The notes beneath the pieces are model-generated. The model worked only from the letters and a program-made list of their open reading frames with translations, was not told the DNA's origin and searched no databases. Source: Corynebacterium genitalium ATCC 33030 (GTDB lineage: Bacteria; Actinomycetota; Actinomycetes; Mycobacteriales; Mycobacteriaceae). Taken from it: 64,000 nt of DNA. This document shows positions 1 through 8,567 of the stretch, in pieces. How positions within the stretch are numbered: position 1 is the first letter of the stretch; each line of letters begins with the position of its first letter. The position numbers and the translations under genes are program-made. The stretch spans positions 1,135,348-1,199,347 of the forward strand of contig NZ_CM000961.1 in assembly GCF_000143825.1 (NCBI RefSeq), given 5' to 3'.

Positions 1-520
1 CCCGCGCCAGACCACGCTGGAGAAGTTGGCGGGGCTGCGCCCGTCGTTTAGCAAGGAAGGCACCGTCACCGCGGGTAACTCGTCGGGCATTAACGACGCT
101 GCTGCTGCCACCGTCATGACCAACGAGTCCGGCCTCAAGGAATTCGGCCTGGAGCCGATGGCGAAGATCGTCTCCTGGGGCCTGGCTGGCTGCGACCCGG
201 CCACCATGGGTCTCGGCCCGATCGGCGCTGTGCCGAAGGCTCTGGACAAGGCGGGCCTGGACCTGAACGACATCAAGCTCATCGAGTCCAACGAGGCTTT
301 CGCCGCACAGTGCATCGCTGTCGCAGACGGCCTCGGCTTCGACAACGAAAAGACCAACATCCAGGGTGGCGCTATCGCTCTCGGCCACCCGATCGGCGCT
401 ACCGGCGTCATCCTGACCACCAAGCTCATCCACCAGCTGAAGAACGCTGGCGGCGGCCTGGGCCTGGTCACCGCGTGCATCGGTGGCGGCCAGGGCATCG
501 CTCTCGTACTGGAGGTTTAA
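1..520 (+). CDS. fadA: Acetyl-CoA acyltransferase (thiolase), C-terminal part
   Basis: This is the C-terminal part of a thiolase whose start lies before the window; the reading frame is open from base 2. Thiolases cleave 3-ketoacyl-CoA to acetyl-CoA and a shortened acyl-CoA in beta-oxidation, or run the reverse condensation. Visible family motifs are the TTLEKLAGLRP segment at the left edge, NEAFAAQ, the GGAIALGHPIGATG loop with the catalytic histidine, and the CIGGGQGIA segment with the second active-site cysteine near the end. The stop is 3 nt before the next gene, a dehydrogenase/hydratase fusion, so the two are almost certainly one transcript supplying consecutive beta-oxidation steps. 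The nucleophilic N-terminal cysteine is outside the window. Confidence 0.95.
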   Translation, partial: PRQTTLEKLAGLRPSFSKEGTVTAGNSSGINDAAAATVMTNESGLKEFGLEPMAKIVSWGLAGCDPATMGLGPIGAVPKALDKAGLDLNDIKLIESNEAFAAQCIAVADGLGFDNEKTNIQGGAIALGHPIGATGVILTTKLIHQLKNAGGGLGLVTACIGGGQGIALVLEV

Positions 521-523
521 ACC

Positions 524-2728
524 ATGACTTCGAAGGCTCAAGACATTACAACTGCTGCAGTGCTCGGCGCTGGATCCATGGGTGCCGGCATCGCCGCGCA
601 CATGGCCAACGCAGGCATCAAGGTTCACCTGCTCGACCTGCCGAATGAGGAAGGTGACCGCGACGGCCGCGCCCAGAACGGCATTGACACCCAGATCAAG
701 CGCCACGGTTTCCAGCGCCCTGAGTACGCCAAGCTGGTCACCCCGGGCAACACCGAGGACCACCTGGACCGCCTCGGCGAGGTCGACTGGATCGTGGAGG
801 CTGTCTTCGAGGACATCCAGGTCAAGCGCGACACCTTCGCCAAGGTCGACGCGCACCGCAAGCCGGGCACCCCGGTGTCCTCCAACACCTCCACCATTCC
901 GCTGGAGGTCCTGCTGGGTGAGGCGTCTGAGGAGTTCAAGCGCGACTTCTCCATCACCCACTTCTTCAACCCGCCGCGCGTGATGCGCCTGGTCGAGTAC
1001 GTCGAGGGCCCGGAGACCTCTGCCGAGATCAACGAGCAGATGCACCACGTGCTCGAGCGTCAGATGGGCAAGGTCGTCGTGGATTGCCGCGACACCCCGG
1101 GCTTCATCGCCAACCGCATCGGCAACTTCTGGATGGCTGTCGGCGCCAAGACCGCGTTCGACCAGGGCATCAAGCCGGAGCAGGCTGACGTCGCTTTCGG
1201 CCGCCCGTTCGGCGTGCCACGCACCGGCATCTTCGGCCTGTTCGACTACGTGGGCATCCAGCTCGTCCCGGGCATCTGGGGCTCGCTGCTCAAGGCCCTG
1301 CCGGAGTCGGACGCGTACCACGAATACAACATCGTCGAGCGCGAGGAGTTCAAGACCCTCCTGGACAAGGGCTTCACCGGCCGCACCGCCGAGTCCGGCT
1401 TCTACCGCGGCCGCGACGAGGTCTACGACTTCGCGGCCGGCGATTACCGCCCGAAGGAGTCCTTCGAGGTGCCGAAGGACGCCAAGGAGCTGATGGACTC
1501 CGGCACCCCGGAGGGTGAGTACGCGAAGGAGGTCTTCAAGACCTTCATCAAGTACTGCTGCGACACCGCTCCGGAGATCACCGACACCGTCGACCAGATC
1601 GACATCGCCATGCAGCTCGGTTACGGCTGGAAGAAGGGCCCGTTCGAGCTCGCTGATTCCATTGGCATTGACTACGTCGCCTCGCTTTTCGACGACACCC
1701 CCGCCCTCCTCGAGTCCGCCAAGAACGCAGGCGGGTTCTACGCCGACGGCAAGGTGCTGGGCACCGACGGTACCCTGACCGATTTCCCGGAGCGCGAAGG
1801 CGTGATCAAGGTTGCAGAGCTGGTCGACGGTGCTGAGGTCGTCGCTGAGAACGATGACGCTGCAGTGTACAAGCTCGGTGAGGGCGACTACGCAGGCTTC
1901 GGTGTCTTCACTTACAAGACCCCGATGAACTCCAACTCTAACAACGTCACAGAGCTGCTGACCCACGCCCACGAGTGGGACCTCAAGGGCCTGGTCATCG
2001 CTAATGACGAGGAGCGTGCGTTCTCCGCCGGCGCCGACCTGGGCACCATTGCGAAGCTGTCTGGCCCGGAGGGTGACAATGAGGCGCTTCGCCGCACGAT
2101 CCAGCAGGGTATCGATGGTTTCCGCGCACTGCGCACCGCCCCGTACCCGGTTGTCGGCGCTGTTCGCGGTGTCGCGCTCGGCGGCGGCATGGAAATCCTG
2201 TTGCACACCGACGCGTCCGTCATCCACGCCGAGACCCGTGTGGGCTTCCCGGAGCGCAACGTTGGCCTGTTCCCCGGCTGGTCCGGCCCGGTGCGCCTGC
2301 TGGAGCGCCTGGTGGAACTCGATGTGCCGAACCCGCACAAGGTCGCGTTCGACGCGTTGCTGGGCACCGTTAAGCCGGTGCCGGCTGCGAACATCGACTT
2401 CTGGCGTGACAACGACGAGATCATCCAGTCCCCGGACCACGTCGTCGAGGGTGCGCTGGAGCTGGTGAAGAAGCTTGCCGACGGCTACACCGCCCCGGCC
2501 GACGCCGAACTCCCTCTCACGAACGAGACCCTCGAGTACACCGAGGGCTCCGAGACCGACGCCGCCATCGGCGAGGCCCTCGCCTCCGTCTTCGCCGGTG
2601 AAGGCACTGCCTCCGAGGAGGAGCTGGGTAAGCGCCAGTCCGAGGCAGCCGCCAAGGTTCTGGCCCGCCAGGAGAACCACGACCGCGCAGTGGCTATGGC
2701 CACCACGCGTAAGCCGCTGAACAATTAG
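524..2728 (+). CDS. 3-hydroxyacyl-CoA dehydrogenase / enoyl-CoA hydratase fusion (FadN-like)
   Basis: This 734-residue protein performs the hydration and NAD-dependent oxidation steps of beta-oxidation. The dehydrogenase comes first: a Rossmann loop VLGAGSMGAGIA at about residues 14-25, then HFFNPPRVMRLVE at about 146-158. The crotonase (hydratase/isomerase) part is C-terminal, with FSAGADLG at about 501-508 and the GVALGGGMEILL oxyanion loop at about 549-560. This order is that of Bacillus FadN-type proteins; E. coli FadB has the hydratase first. The ATG lies 3 nt after the thiolase stop, with GGAGG in the end of that gene as ribosome site. Chain-length preference cannot be read from sequence. 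Confidence 0.93.
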   Translation: MTSKAQDITTAAVLGAGSMGAGIAAHMANAGIKVHLLDLPNEEGDRDGRAQNGIDTQIKRHGFQRPEYAKLVTPGNTEDHLDRLGEVDWIVEAVFEDIQVKRDTFAKVDAHRKPGTPVSSNTSTIPLEVLLGEASEEFKRDFSITHFFNPPRVMRLVEYVEGPETSAEINEQMHHVLERQMGKVVVDCRDTPGFIANRIGNFWMAVGAKTAFDQGIKPEQADVAFGRPFGVPRTGIFGLFDYVGIQLVPGIWGSLLKALPESDAYHEYNIVEREEFKTLLDKGFTGRTAESGFYRGRDEVYDFAAGDYRPKESFEVPKDAKELMDSGTPEGEYAKEVFKTFIKYCCDTAPEITDTVDQIDIAMQLGYGWKKGPFELADSIGIDYVASLFDDTPALLESAKNAGGFYADGKVLGTDGTLTDFPEREGVIKVAELVDGAEVVAENDDAAVYKLGEGDYAGFGVFTYKTPMNSNSNNVTELLTHAHEWDLKGLVIANDEERAFSAGADLGTIAKLSGPEGDNEALRRTIQQGIDGFRALRTAPYPVVGAVRGVALGGGMEILLHTDASVIHAETRVGFPERNVGLFPGWSGPVRLLERLVELDVPNPHKVAFDALLGTVKPVPAANIDFWRDNDEIIQSPDHVVEGALELVKKLADGYTAPADAELPLTNETLEYTEGSETDAAIGEALASVFAGEGTASEEELGKRQSEAAAKVLARQENHDRAVAMATTRKPLNN

Positions 2729-2759
2729 CACGCCCCAAGGCACTGCATGCGACCTCCGA

Positions 2760-2797
2760 GAACCGGCCCCGGGTTTCTACCTGGGAGCCGGTTCTTT
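2760..2797 (+). terminator. Rho-independent terminator after the thiolase/FadN operon
   Basis: A perfect 8-bp stem GAACCGGC (2760-2767) / GCCGGTTC (2787-2794) is followed by TTTC. It lies 31 nt after the fusion gene stop. Confidence 0.75.
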
Positions 2798-2866
2798 CGC
2801 ATGTGGTGCGAGTACTTAGATACGCTTATGTGAGCGATCCGATCCGAGTAGCAGGAGCACACGACA

Positions 2867-3775
2867 ATGCAGATCCCCTTCACCCTGAATGCGTGCGCTG
2901 TAGCGTTAGCGTATCTCGGCCGACACGTTCTCACCGGCGACGAGAGGGCTCAGGTCACCGGCGAATATCCGGTGGATGGAATGGCAGCGTTCATCGCGCT
3001 CAATGACGAGCATGCCTCGATCGAGGCGACCTTCCTGCTGCCGGGGGTGGTCTCCGAAGAACCCGAGGTTCTGGTGTTCAGCAATGCGCCGCAGATGCCC
3101 GCTTTCGGGATGTGCCGGTTCGTCTTTTATGAGGACCGGGTGATGGCGAAATCGACGATGTTTGCCAGCGAAAGCCTCACGTCAGGGCAAGTCCAGTCGT
3201 GGTGGAACACCTGCCTTCGCGAAATTGATACGTGGTACCGCGAGATGGCTAGCCACGGGTTCATCGATGTCACGGTCCCTGTGGCCATCCCCGAACAGTT
3301 CAAATTGAACTCTGACATTTATGACGTGTACAACGACGAATGCACTCCCGACGACGAGGTCGGACCCCCAGTCACTGCGACCCGTGTGGCGCGCAGCATG
3401 ACGCAGATAACTGGTGCGATGCCGCAGGTACGCACCACTGACACTGGGCAATTCGTAGAGACCAGCATCGGCGGCCAGCAAATGGACATCGAAGTCGCAG
3501 ACGGTGCGCTCCGGTTCATCATCGCGTCGTCGCTGCCGTCCCGGCCCGGTTTGGGGGAGGCGCTTGCGCACTCGATCAACTGGCTGAACATGCAAGAGGC
3601 GGCTCCCGTAGCTTACGTATACGATAACGGCGACCACATCGAGATGTTCACGTGCGGGGTGGTAGATACGAGCATGGGTTTAGACGACGCCGCTTTGACC
3701 ACGGCCATTAGAAAATGGGGCCCGTATGTCTACGATTTCAACGAGCAGATCTTCAACGATCTGCAAAGACAGTAA
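2867..3775 (+). CDS. YbjN-domain-like protein, probably two tandem domains
   Basis: A 302-residue soluble protein with no signal peptide or membrane segment. An N-terminal half (about 1-150) with MPAFGMCRFVFYEDRVMAK and a C-terminal half (about 195-300) with IEVADGALRFIIAS and YVYDNGDHIEMFTCGVVDT look like two copies of the YbjN / type III secretion chaperone-like fold, which is common as tandem proteins in corynebacteria. This assignment rests on overall character and is moderate. The ATG is preceded by AGCAGGAG, a good ribosome site. The gene stands alone between a terminator upstream and a short spacer before the acetyltransferase. Its role is unknown; YbjN proteins are loosely linked to stress and motility regulation in enterobacteria. 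Confidence 0.6.
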   Translation: MQIPFTLNACAVALAYLGRHVLTGDERAQVTGEYPVDGMAAFIALNDEHASIEATFLLPGVVSEEPEVLVFSNAPQMPAFGMCRFVFYEDRVMAKSTMFASESLTSGQVQSWWNTCLREIDTWYREMASHGFIDVTVPVAIPEQFKLNSDIYDVYNDECTPDDEVGPPVTATRVARSMTQITGAMPQVRTTDTGQFVETSIGGQQMDIEVADGALRFIIASSLPSRPGLGEALAHSINWLNMQEAAPVAYVYDNGDHIEMFTCGVVDTSMGLDDAALTTAIRKWGPYVYDFNEQIFNDLQRQ

Positions 3776-3925
3776 GCGCTAGCCGTCGGGTTTCGTCGCT
3801 GATCATGCAGCTTGTGTCATGGGAATCGCGCTGCGGGAAACGTTCGATGCTGGTAACCGCGGGCGAGCGGCTGCTGGCTGATGTCGAGCACCACGTGCGC
3901 ATCGGGATTGATAACGTCACTACCC

Positions 3926-4420
3926 ATGGAACTTGTCCCGTGGGACCAGGTCGATGAGATCCCCGACGTCGCTGACGACATTCTGGAATCCGTCGAAGAC
4001 GAACTGACGGTGCGCTTCACACATGTCCCGCATCCGTACACGCAGGATCATCTGCGGTCCTTCATGGACGCTCCTCCAACCGGGGTGACGCGGTGGGTGA
4101 TCGTTGTGGAGGGGCGCTATGCCGGAAACATTGAAATGCGGCAGCAGTCCGGTCACGAGGCTAAACTGGGCTACACGGCCGCCCCGTGGGCGCGTGGGCG
4201 CGGTGTCATGGCCGATGCGGTGCGTGCCGTTACACAGCACGCACATGAGGCTGGCATCCACCGCGTCGAGCTACGCGCCGCAGTGGATAACCACGCTTCT
4301 CGTCGGGTCGCGGAGCGAGCCGGATTCACGTTTGAGGGAATCTATAGGGATGCCGAGCTGCTGCGTGGCGAGTACAACGACCTTGCGGTGTACTCGCACC
4401 TGGCTACAGACGCCGACTAG
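3926..4420 (+). CDS. GNAT-family N-acetyltransferase (RimJ/RimL type)
   Basis: A 164-residue acetyltransferase that would move acetyl from acetyl-CoA to an amine. The acetyl-CoA loop is seen as GYTAAPWARGRGVMADAVRAV (written here as family motif A, about residues 78-97), followed by the RVELRAAVDNHASRRVAERAGF segment in which N and A/ER typify RimJ/RimL-like enzymes (about 113-134). The start chosen is ATG 3926 because MELVPWDQ matches the usual N-terminus of the family and a TAACGT box (3912-3917) lies 8 nt before it. An upstream in-frame start at 3881 would add 15 residues without family character. The substrate cannot be deduced; the gene is monocistronic. Confidence 0.85.
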   Translation: MELVPWDQVDEIPDVADDILESVEDELTVRFTHVPHPYTQDHLRSFMDAPPTGVTRWVIVVEGRYAGNIEMRQQSGHEAKLGYTAAPWARGRGVMADAVRAVTQHAHEAGIHRVELRAAVDNHASRRVAERAGFTFEGIYRDAELLRGEYNDLAVYSHLATDAD

Positions 4421-4429
4421 GCACAAGCT

Positions 4430-4480
4430 TCAGGTTTGATCCGCCCGAATAAGGTCCAGAACCCTATTCAAGCCTGATTT
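4430..4480 (+). terminator. Possible terminator in the convergent gap after the acetyltransferase
   Basis: Arms TCAGGTTTGA (4430-4439) and TCAAGCCTGA (4468-4477) pair over 10 bp with one G-U, then TTT. The loop is long (28 nt), so this is moderate. The rest of the gap 4478-4599 shows no further structure or reading frame that I can support. Confidence 0.4.
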
Positions 4481-4599
4481 ACATATCCTGACCAGCGCAA
4501 ACGCTGAAAATCAGACACACATTCTGCTACTTAACCCCGGGATGTTCAACGATGTGGCTGTTTACCTGCATCCTTCGTAGGTGCGCCACTTCTACAAGG

Positions 4600-5097
4600 T
4601 CAAAGAACGGTCACTGAGTCTATTTTGGACAATTGCTGTAGCGCGTGCTCGTGTTCGCCTTTTGTCGGGGCACTGCAGGCAGAACCGTAAACGATCACTT
4701 CATATCCCAAGCGCACTGCCGTGGAGGCGGTAGCGAGCACGGCGTGAGCTGTCGAGAACCCAGCGAGTGCAATGCGTCCGGTTTGTCGGGCTCCCAATTC
4801 CTGGTCCAGGGAGGTGTCTGAGAAGGCGTCGATCCCGAACTTGGTGATGATGGGGTCAGATTCCCGGTAACCGCATTCCGACAAGAGACGCGCTTTACCG
4901 AGCAGGCCGCCGTCAGAGTCATCCATTGTGCGGAACTGGATCCACAGCACATCCGTCCCGTGGTTGCGCGCGGTATCAACTGTGTCCGCAATCTTTCTGA
5001 TGAGGTTGGAGCGAACGGACTGATTCTCGCAGAGATCAAGAATCCACTTTTGGGCATCGATGACAATGAGACAGTCAACCGAATCTTGAGGGGGCAT
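4600..5097 (-). CDS. Isochorismatase-fold protein lacking the catalytic cysteine
   Basis: A 165-residue member of the isochorismatase/nicotinamidase superfamily. Two of the triad residues are present: Asp14 in IVIDAQ and Lys86 in PIITKFGID. In active cysteine hydrolases the third residue is Cys in a G-x-x-T-x-x-C-V motif; here the aligned segment is GFSTAHAV (113-120), with Ala119, encoded by GCC, at the cysteine position. The protein is therefore either non-hydrolytic or, as in true isochorismatases that use no Cys nucleophile, chemically different. Its start codon overlaps the stop of the aldo/keto reductase (TGATG), so the two are co-translated. Ligand unknown. Confidence 0.8.
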   Translation of the reverse strand: MPPQDSVDCLIVIDAQKWILDLCENQSVRSNLIRKIADTVDTARNHGTDVLWIQFRTMDDSDGGLLGKARLLSECGYRESDPIITKFGIDAFSDTSLDQELGARQTGRIALAGFSTAHAVLATASTAVRLGYEVIVYGSACSAPTKGEHEHALQQLSKIDSVTVL

Positions 5098-6080
5098 CAG
5101 TACCGGGATTCGGTTGGCTCGGGCAAGTCATTGATCGCCGCGATGTCATCGGCGTCGAGCTGCACGTTCGCTGCTTCATAGTTGGAGACGATGTGGGCAA
5201 TGCTTCGGCTACCTGGAATCGCTTTCACCGCTGGGCTGACGCTGAGCACCCAGGCAAGAGCGACCTGGGATGTTGCCACTCCGTGTTTTTCCGCGATGCG
5301 CTGAAGAGTTTCAAGGATGACAGCATTGCGTTCCTGCGCGTCCGGGGTAAAACGTGGCATCCAACTACGGAAATCGCCCTCCATGAGTTCGGACGTGTTC
5401 AACGTGCCGGTGAGGTAACCGCGGCCGAGCGGGGAGAAGGCCACCAAAGACGCCCCGTTGTCTTCACACCACTGCAGGACGTTGGTCTTGCTGTCTGCGT
5501 GCTCAGAGGGCTGGTCTTTCAGCGGGTCGCGGGTCCAGACTGAGAGTTCAGATTGGACCGCGTCGATGGTGACTACCTCGGAAGCAGCGACTAACTGGTC
5601 GTAGGTCGGTTCGCTCACTCCGATATTGCGGATTTTCCCGGCGGCTTGAGCGTCGGCAAGCACCTGAACTTGTTCCTGCACCGGAATGGTTCCATCGAGG
5701 CGGTGCAGGTAGTACAGGTCCACATGTTCACGATTCAACCGGCGCAGGGACGCGTCGAGGGCATCGCGGAGGTACCGGGTGGAACCATCAACATGCATCT
5801 GCAAGGGTTCGACACTATCGACGACGATGCCGCCCTTCGTAGCGATGTAGACATCCGAGTTGTTTGCAAAGGCCTTGCCTACGAGTTCTTCATTGTGGCC
5901 GGCTCCGTACATGTCGCTGGTATCGAAGTGCCTGATTCCAGCATCGAAGGCTTCACGTATGGTGCTTACGCTTGCATTGTCGTCCAGCTGACCAGGTCTG
6001 CTGTAACCCCAACTGAAGCCCATGCAACCCAGGCCGATGCGGTCTGCGGGAAGAGGAGCGGGGTTGCCGATTGAGTTCAT
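5097..6080 (-). CDS. Aldo/keto reductase
   Basis: A 327-residue NADPH-dependent oxidoreductase of the AKR superfamily. It shows the early RIGLGCMGFSWGY segment, the Asp/Tyr pair in FDTSDMYGAGHNEELVGKA (about residues 53-71), the Lys-containing VYIATKGG strand (about 77-84) and VDLYYLHRLD with the active-site-proximal His (about 120-129). The C-terminal cofactor loop reads AIPGSRSIAHI. It looks like the YakC/AKR13-type group. The ATG at 6080 has GAGAGGA 7 nt upstream. It is the first gene of a two-gene unit with the isochorismatase-fold protein, suggesting a shared small-molecule pathway that I cannot identify. Confidence 0.92.
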   Translation of the reverse strand: MNSIGNPAPLPADRIGLGCMGFSWGYSRPGQLDDNASVSTIREAFDAGIRHFDTSDMYGAGHNEELVGKAFANNSDVYIATKGGIVVDSVEPLQMHVDGSTRYLRDALDASLRRLNREHVDLYYLHRLDGTIPVQEQVQVLADAQAAGKIRNIGVSEPTYDQLVAASEVVTIDAVQSELSVWTRDPLKDQPSEHADSKTNVLQWCEDNGASLVAFSPLGRGYLTGTLNTSELMEGDFRSWMPRFTPDAQERNAVILETLQRIAEKHGVATSQVALAWVLSVSPAVKAIPGSRSIAHIVSNYEAANVQLDADDIAAINDLPEPTESRY

Positions 6081-6232
6081 GACGAATTCCTCTCAGAAAC
6101 ACGGAAGCGAGAACTCTCGCCGAGCCTAGCCGCGTTCCCTTGAAGACCGCTGGGATAAATGCAGCAAGCCAGTTCCACTAGCCAAAGAAGCTTGCCGACG
6201 GTCACACCGACTCGGTACTGAACCGTCGCGGT

Positions 6233-6248
6233 TAAAATCGGCGCCGTG
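6233..6248 (+). promoter_or_regulatory. Leaderless-type -10 box before the DUF2262-like gene
   Basis: TAAAAT (6233-6238) is 7 nt before the GTG start at 6246, the spacing that places transcription start at or next to the start codon. No ribosome site is present, which fits. Confidence 0.6.
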
Positions 6249-7160
6249 CTCTCCTTCTACAGCGAATTCCCGAATGAACCTGCCGTGAAATCACTGTTGA
6301 AGGGGGATGAACTGGAGTTCCTCCTCGTTCTCACTGAGGTGCCTGCGCGGGGAGCCCGAAACAACCTTCTCGGTGAGGACAGCGTTAGCGTCAAACTTGA
6401 GCATGTGGATGGTCTCGTTGTGCGAACGCTTCCGGATGGTGCGGTGCACACAGGTGAGATCAACATCGCATACCCGCAGGTTAATCGCACGAAGAACGGG
6501 AAGATGTCATTCGATCCCGGTGAAATGGCAGATTTGAAACCATTCACGGTGTACCGGGCGAAAGGGGCATTGTCTCCTTTCTCCAAGTATCGGGCGCAAG
6601 GGACCGCGCTTCTCTTCTCGGTGTGGGACGTGATCTCTCCTCAATCGGATCCGGAGCTGGAGGACATCGCCACAGGTGCGGCCAAGAATGGGGTGATCAA
6701 TACAAAGCTTGGCCAATTGACCATTCAACGAGGCTTCGTTGGCTCCTTCGAAGGGCACGCAAAATCACTCGGTGTCAATGTCAGCATCCCCTATGAGGAT
6801 CCGGATCCACTCTCTCAGGGGCTGACTCAGCACGAAGAACGGTTCGCATCAGCCGTGCACGTTCTGAACCGCGTTATCACGCGAAAGTTTCTCAAGGATG
6901 CCCGCAAGTTCGCCGCCACTGAGGCCCTGCCCAGGGCAAACGAATGGCGCCACGATGTCGCCGAAGCTGAGGGCCGCCGCACTCCCGCGCGGGAATGGAG
7001 AGTGCGGGACGTCGCTAGGCGTTTCCGCCCGACGAGCGTGATCGTCCCGGAGAAAGGCGAGATACTTATCGAATTCGACGACGGTGATCTCTTCGGTGGT
7101 CACCCGGTCACCGTTGTGGCGGACCGGGACGGGACACTCTTGGAAGTCGAGCTCGACTAA
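6246..7160 (+). CDS. DUF2262-like hypothetical protein
   Basis: A 304-residue soluble protein with no recognised catalytic motif. The C-terminus contains IEFDDGDLFGGHPVTVV (about residues 278-294), which resembles the acidic DDGDLFWGH signature of the DUF2262 family; the match is from memory and moderate. The N-terminal two thirds are rich in beta-type sequence. The start is GTG 6246, supported by the TAAAAT box 7 nt upstream. It faces the acyl-CoA dehydrogenase genes convergently, with hairpins between them. No function can be given. Confidence 0.65.
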   Translation: MLSFYSEFPNEPAVKSLLKGDELEFLLVLTEVPARGARNNLLGEDSVSVKLEHVDGLVVRTLPDGAVHTGEINIAYPQVNRTKNGKMSFDPGEMADLKPFTVYRAKGALSPFSKYRAQGTALLFSVWDVISPQSDPELEDIATGAAKNGVINTKLGQLTIQRGFVGSFEGHAKSLGVNVSIPYEDPDPLSQGLTQHEERFASAVHVLNRVITRKFLKDARKFAATEALPRANEWRHDVAEAEGRRTPAREWRVRDVARRFRPTSVIVPEKGEILIEFDDGDLFGGHPVTVVADRDGTLLEVELD

Positions 7161-7161
7161 G

Positions 7162-7227
7162 GGCCCGTTCCGAGCGCTACTGTTCGAGGATTAGGGGCCG
7201 GGACGGGCCAGCAGGGGAGGGCTGGCC
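7162..7227. terminator. Paired hairpins between convergent genes
   Basis: Arms GGCCCGTTCC (7162-7171) and GGGACGGGCC (7200-7209) pair with one G-U; a second stem GGCCAGC (7206-7212) / GCTGGCC (7221-7227) overlaps the first right arm, so the two are alternative. No clear T-run follows on either strand. Confidence 0.45.
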
Positions 7228-7247
7228 AGGTGCCACGCCCCTTCAGG

Positions 7248-8456
7248 TTAGGAGCGGTACGCGCTCACACCGGTGATGGACTTGCCCACGATGAGGGACT
7301 GCATCGTGTCGGTGCCCTCGTAGGTGTGCAGGGATTCGATGTCCGCGTGGTGGCGGGCGACATCGTTCTCGAGCAGGATGCCCACGCCGCCGAACATGTC
7401 GCGTGCGTCGGCGGAGATCTTGCGGGCGCCGCGGGTGTTGTGGACCTTGGCCAGGGCGGCTTGCTTCTCGTTGAGCTCGCCGGCTTCCTCGAGCTCGAGC
7501 AGGCGGCGGCAGTAGAGCGCCATGGAGGTGACGTCCTGGAGCATGTCGGCCAGGCGCTGCTGGATGATCTGGTTCTTCACCAGCGGGCGGCCGAACTGCA
7601 CGCGGAGCTGGGCGTAGTCGAGGGCCTTTTCGTAGCAGTCGATCGCCATGCCGAGCGCGACCCAGGCCACCGCGATACGGGTGCCGGTGAGCACGCGGGC
7701 AGTGTCCCGGAAGGTGTGGGAGTTGGGAAGGCGGCGGTCGTCGGAGACGCGGACGTCGTTAAGCTTGATGTGCGCCTGGGGGATGCCGCGCAGGGATGCT
7801 TTGCCCGTGATGGTCTCGGCGGAGTAGCCCTCCTGGTCCTGGTCGACGATGAAGCCCTTGACCTCGCCGTCTTCCTCGTCGCGGGCCCACACGACCGTGA
7901 TGTGGCCGACGGAGCCGTGGCCGATCCACTTCTTCTCGCCGTTGATGACCCACTCGTCGCCCTCACGGCGCGCGGAGGTCTCCAGGCCGATCGAATCAGA
8001 GCCGTGGTCGGGCTCGGTCAGGGCGAAGCCGCCGCGAATCTCCATCCGCGACATCGGGCCCAGGTACTTAGCCTTCTGATCCTCGGAACCGCACTCGGAG
8101 ATGGAACGCATGGCCAGGCCGGACTGCACGATGTGGGCGGTGGCGGTAGACGCGTCGGTACGCGCCAGCTCCATCTGGATCAGGCGGTTGGCGCGGATTG
8201 AGATCCCGGGCTGCCCGTCGATCTCGATGCCGTCGGTGACCAGGCCGCGGCGGGCAGCTTCCTCAACAGCAGGGATGTTGTACTCGGCCTTCTCCCACGA
8301 CTCGTTGAGGGAGGGGCGGGCCCACTCCATGAACTCGCGGGCCTTCTGCCACCACTCGAGGTCTTCACCATCGACATCGGCGAAGACTTGGTAGTAGTCG
8401 GTTTTCGGGTTCAGCAGGGCGGCAACGCCGGTGAGGTTCTCGTCGGTCTGTGTCAT
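7248..8456 (-). CDS. Acyl-CoA dehydrogenase (tandem copy 2)
   Basis: A 402-residue FAD enzyme that makes trans-2-enoyl-CoA from acyl-CoA. Visible are the FALTEPDHGSDS flavin segment, WVINGEKKWIGHG, the QFGRPLVKNQIIQQRLADM helix, RDMFGGVGIL, and HTYEGTDTMQSLIVGKSITG with the catalytic-type Glu. This set is closest to the glutaryl-CoA dehydrogenase-like branch. The start chosen is ATG 8456, which gives the same N-terminus as its neighbour (LNPKTDYYQVFADV versus LDPKTDYYQVFADV); a TTG at 8480 would add 8 residues. It is a tandem duplicate of the gene at 8568-9767, with most residues identical by eye. The divergence is concentrated in residues about 75-120. Confidence 0.93.
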   Translation of the reverse strand: MTQTDENLTGVAALLNPKTDYYQVFADVDGEDLEWWQKAREFMEWARPSLNESWEKAEYNIPAVEEAARRGLVTDGIEIDGQPGISIRANRLIQMELARTDASTATAHIVQSGLAMRSISECGSEDQKAKYLGPMSRMEIRGGFALTEPDHGSDSIGLETSARREGDEWVINGEKKWIGHGSVGHITVVWARDEEDGEVKGFIVDQDQEGYSAETITGKASLRGIPQAHIKLNDVRVSDDRRLPNSHTFRDTARVLTGTRIAVAWVALGMAIDCYEKALDYAQLRVQFGRPLVKNQIIQQRLADMLQDVTSMALYCRRLLELEEAGELNEKQAALAKVHNTRGARKISADARDMFGGVGILLENDVARHHADIESLHTYEGTDTMQSLIVGKSITGVSAYRS

Positions 8457-8567
8457 GAGTTTTCTCGCTTCTTCGGTCAAGTGGAACAGGTAATGAGAGC
8501 TAGAAAAGCTGCACCGCGCCGGGGGCCGGTCGCGATGCAGCTGGGAGTCACCAGAGGGGGCAGGGGC

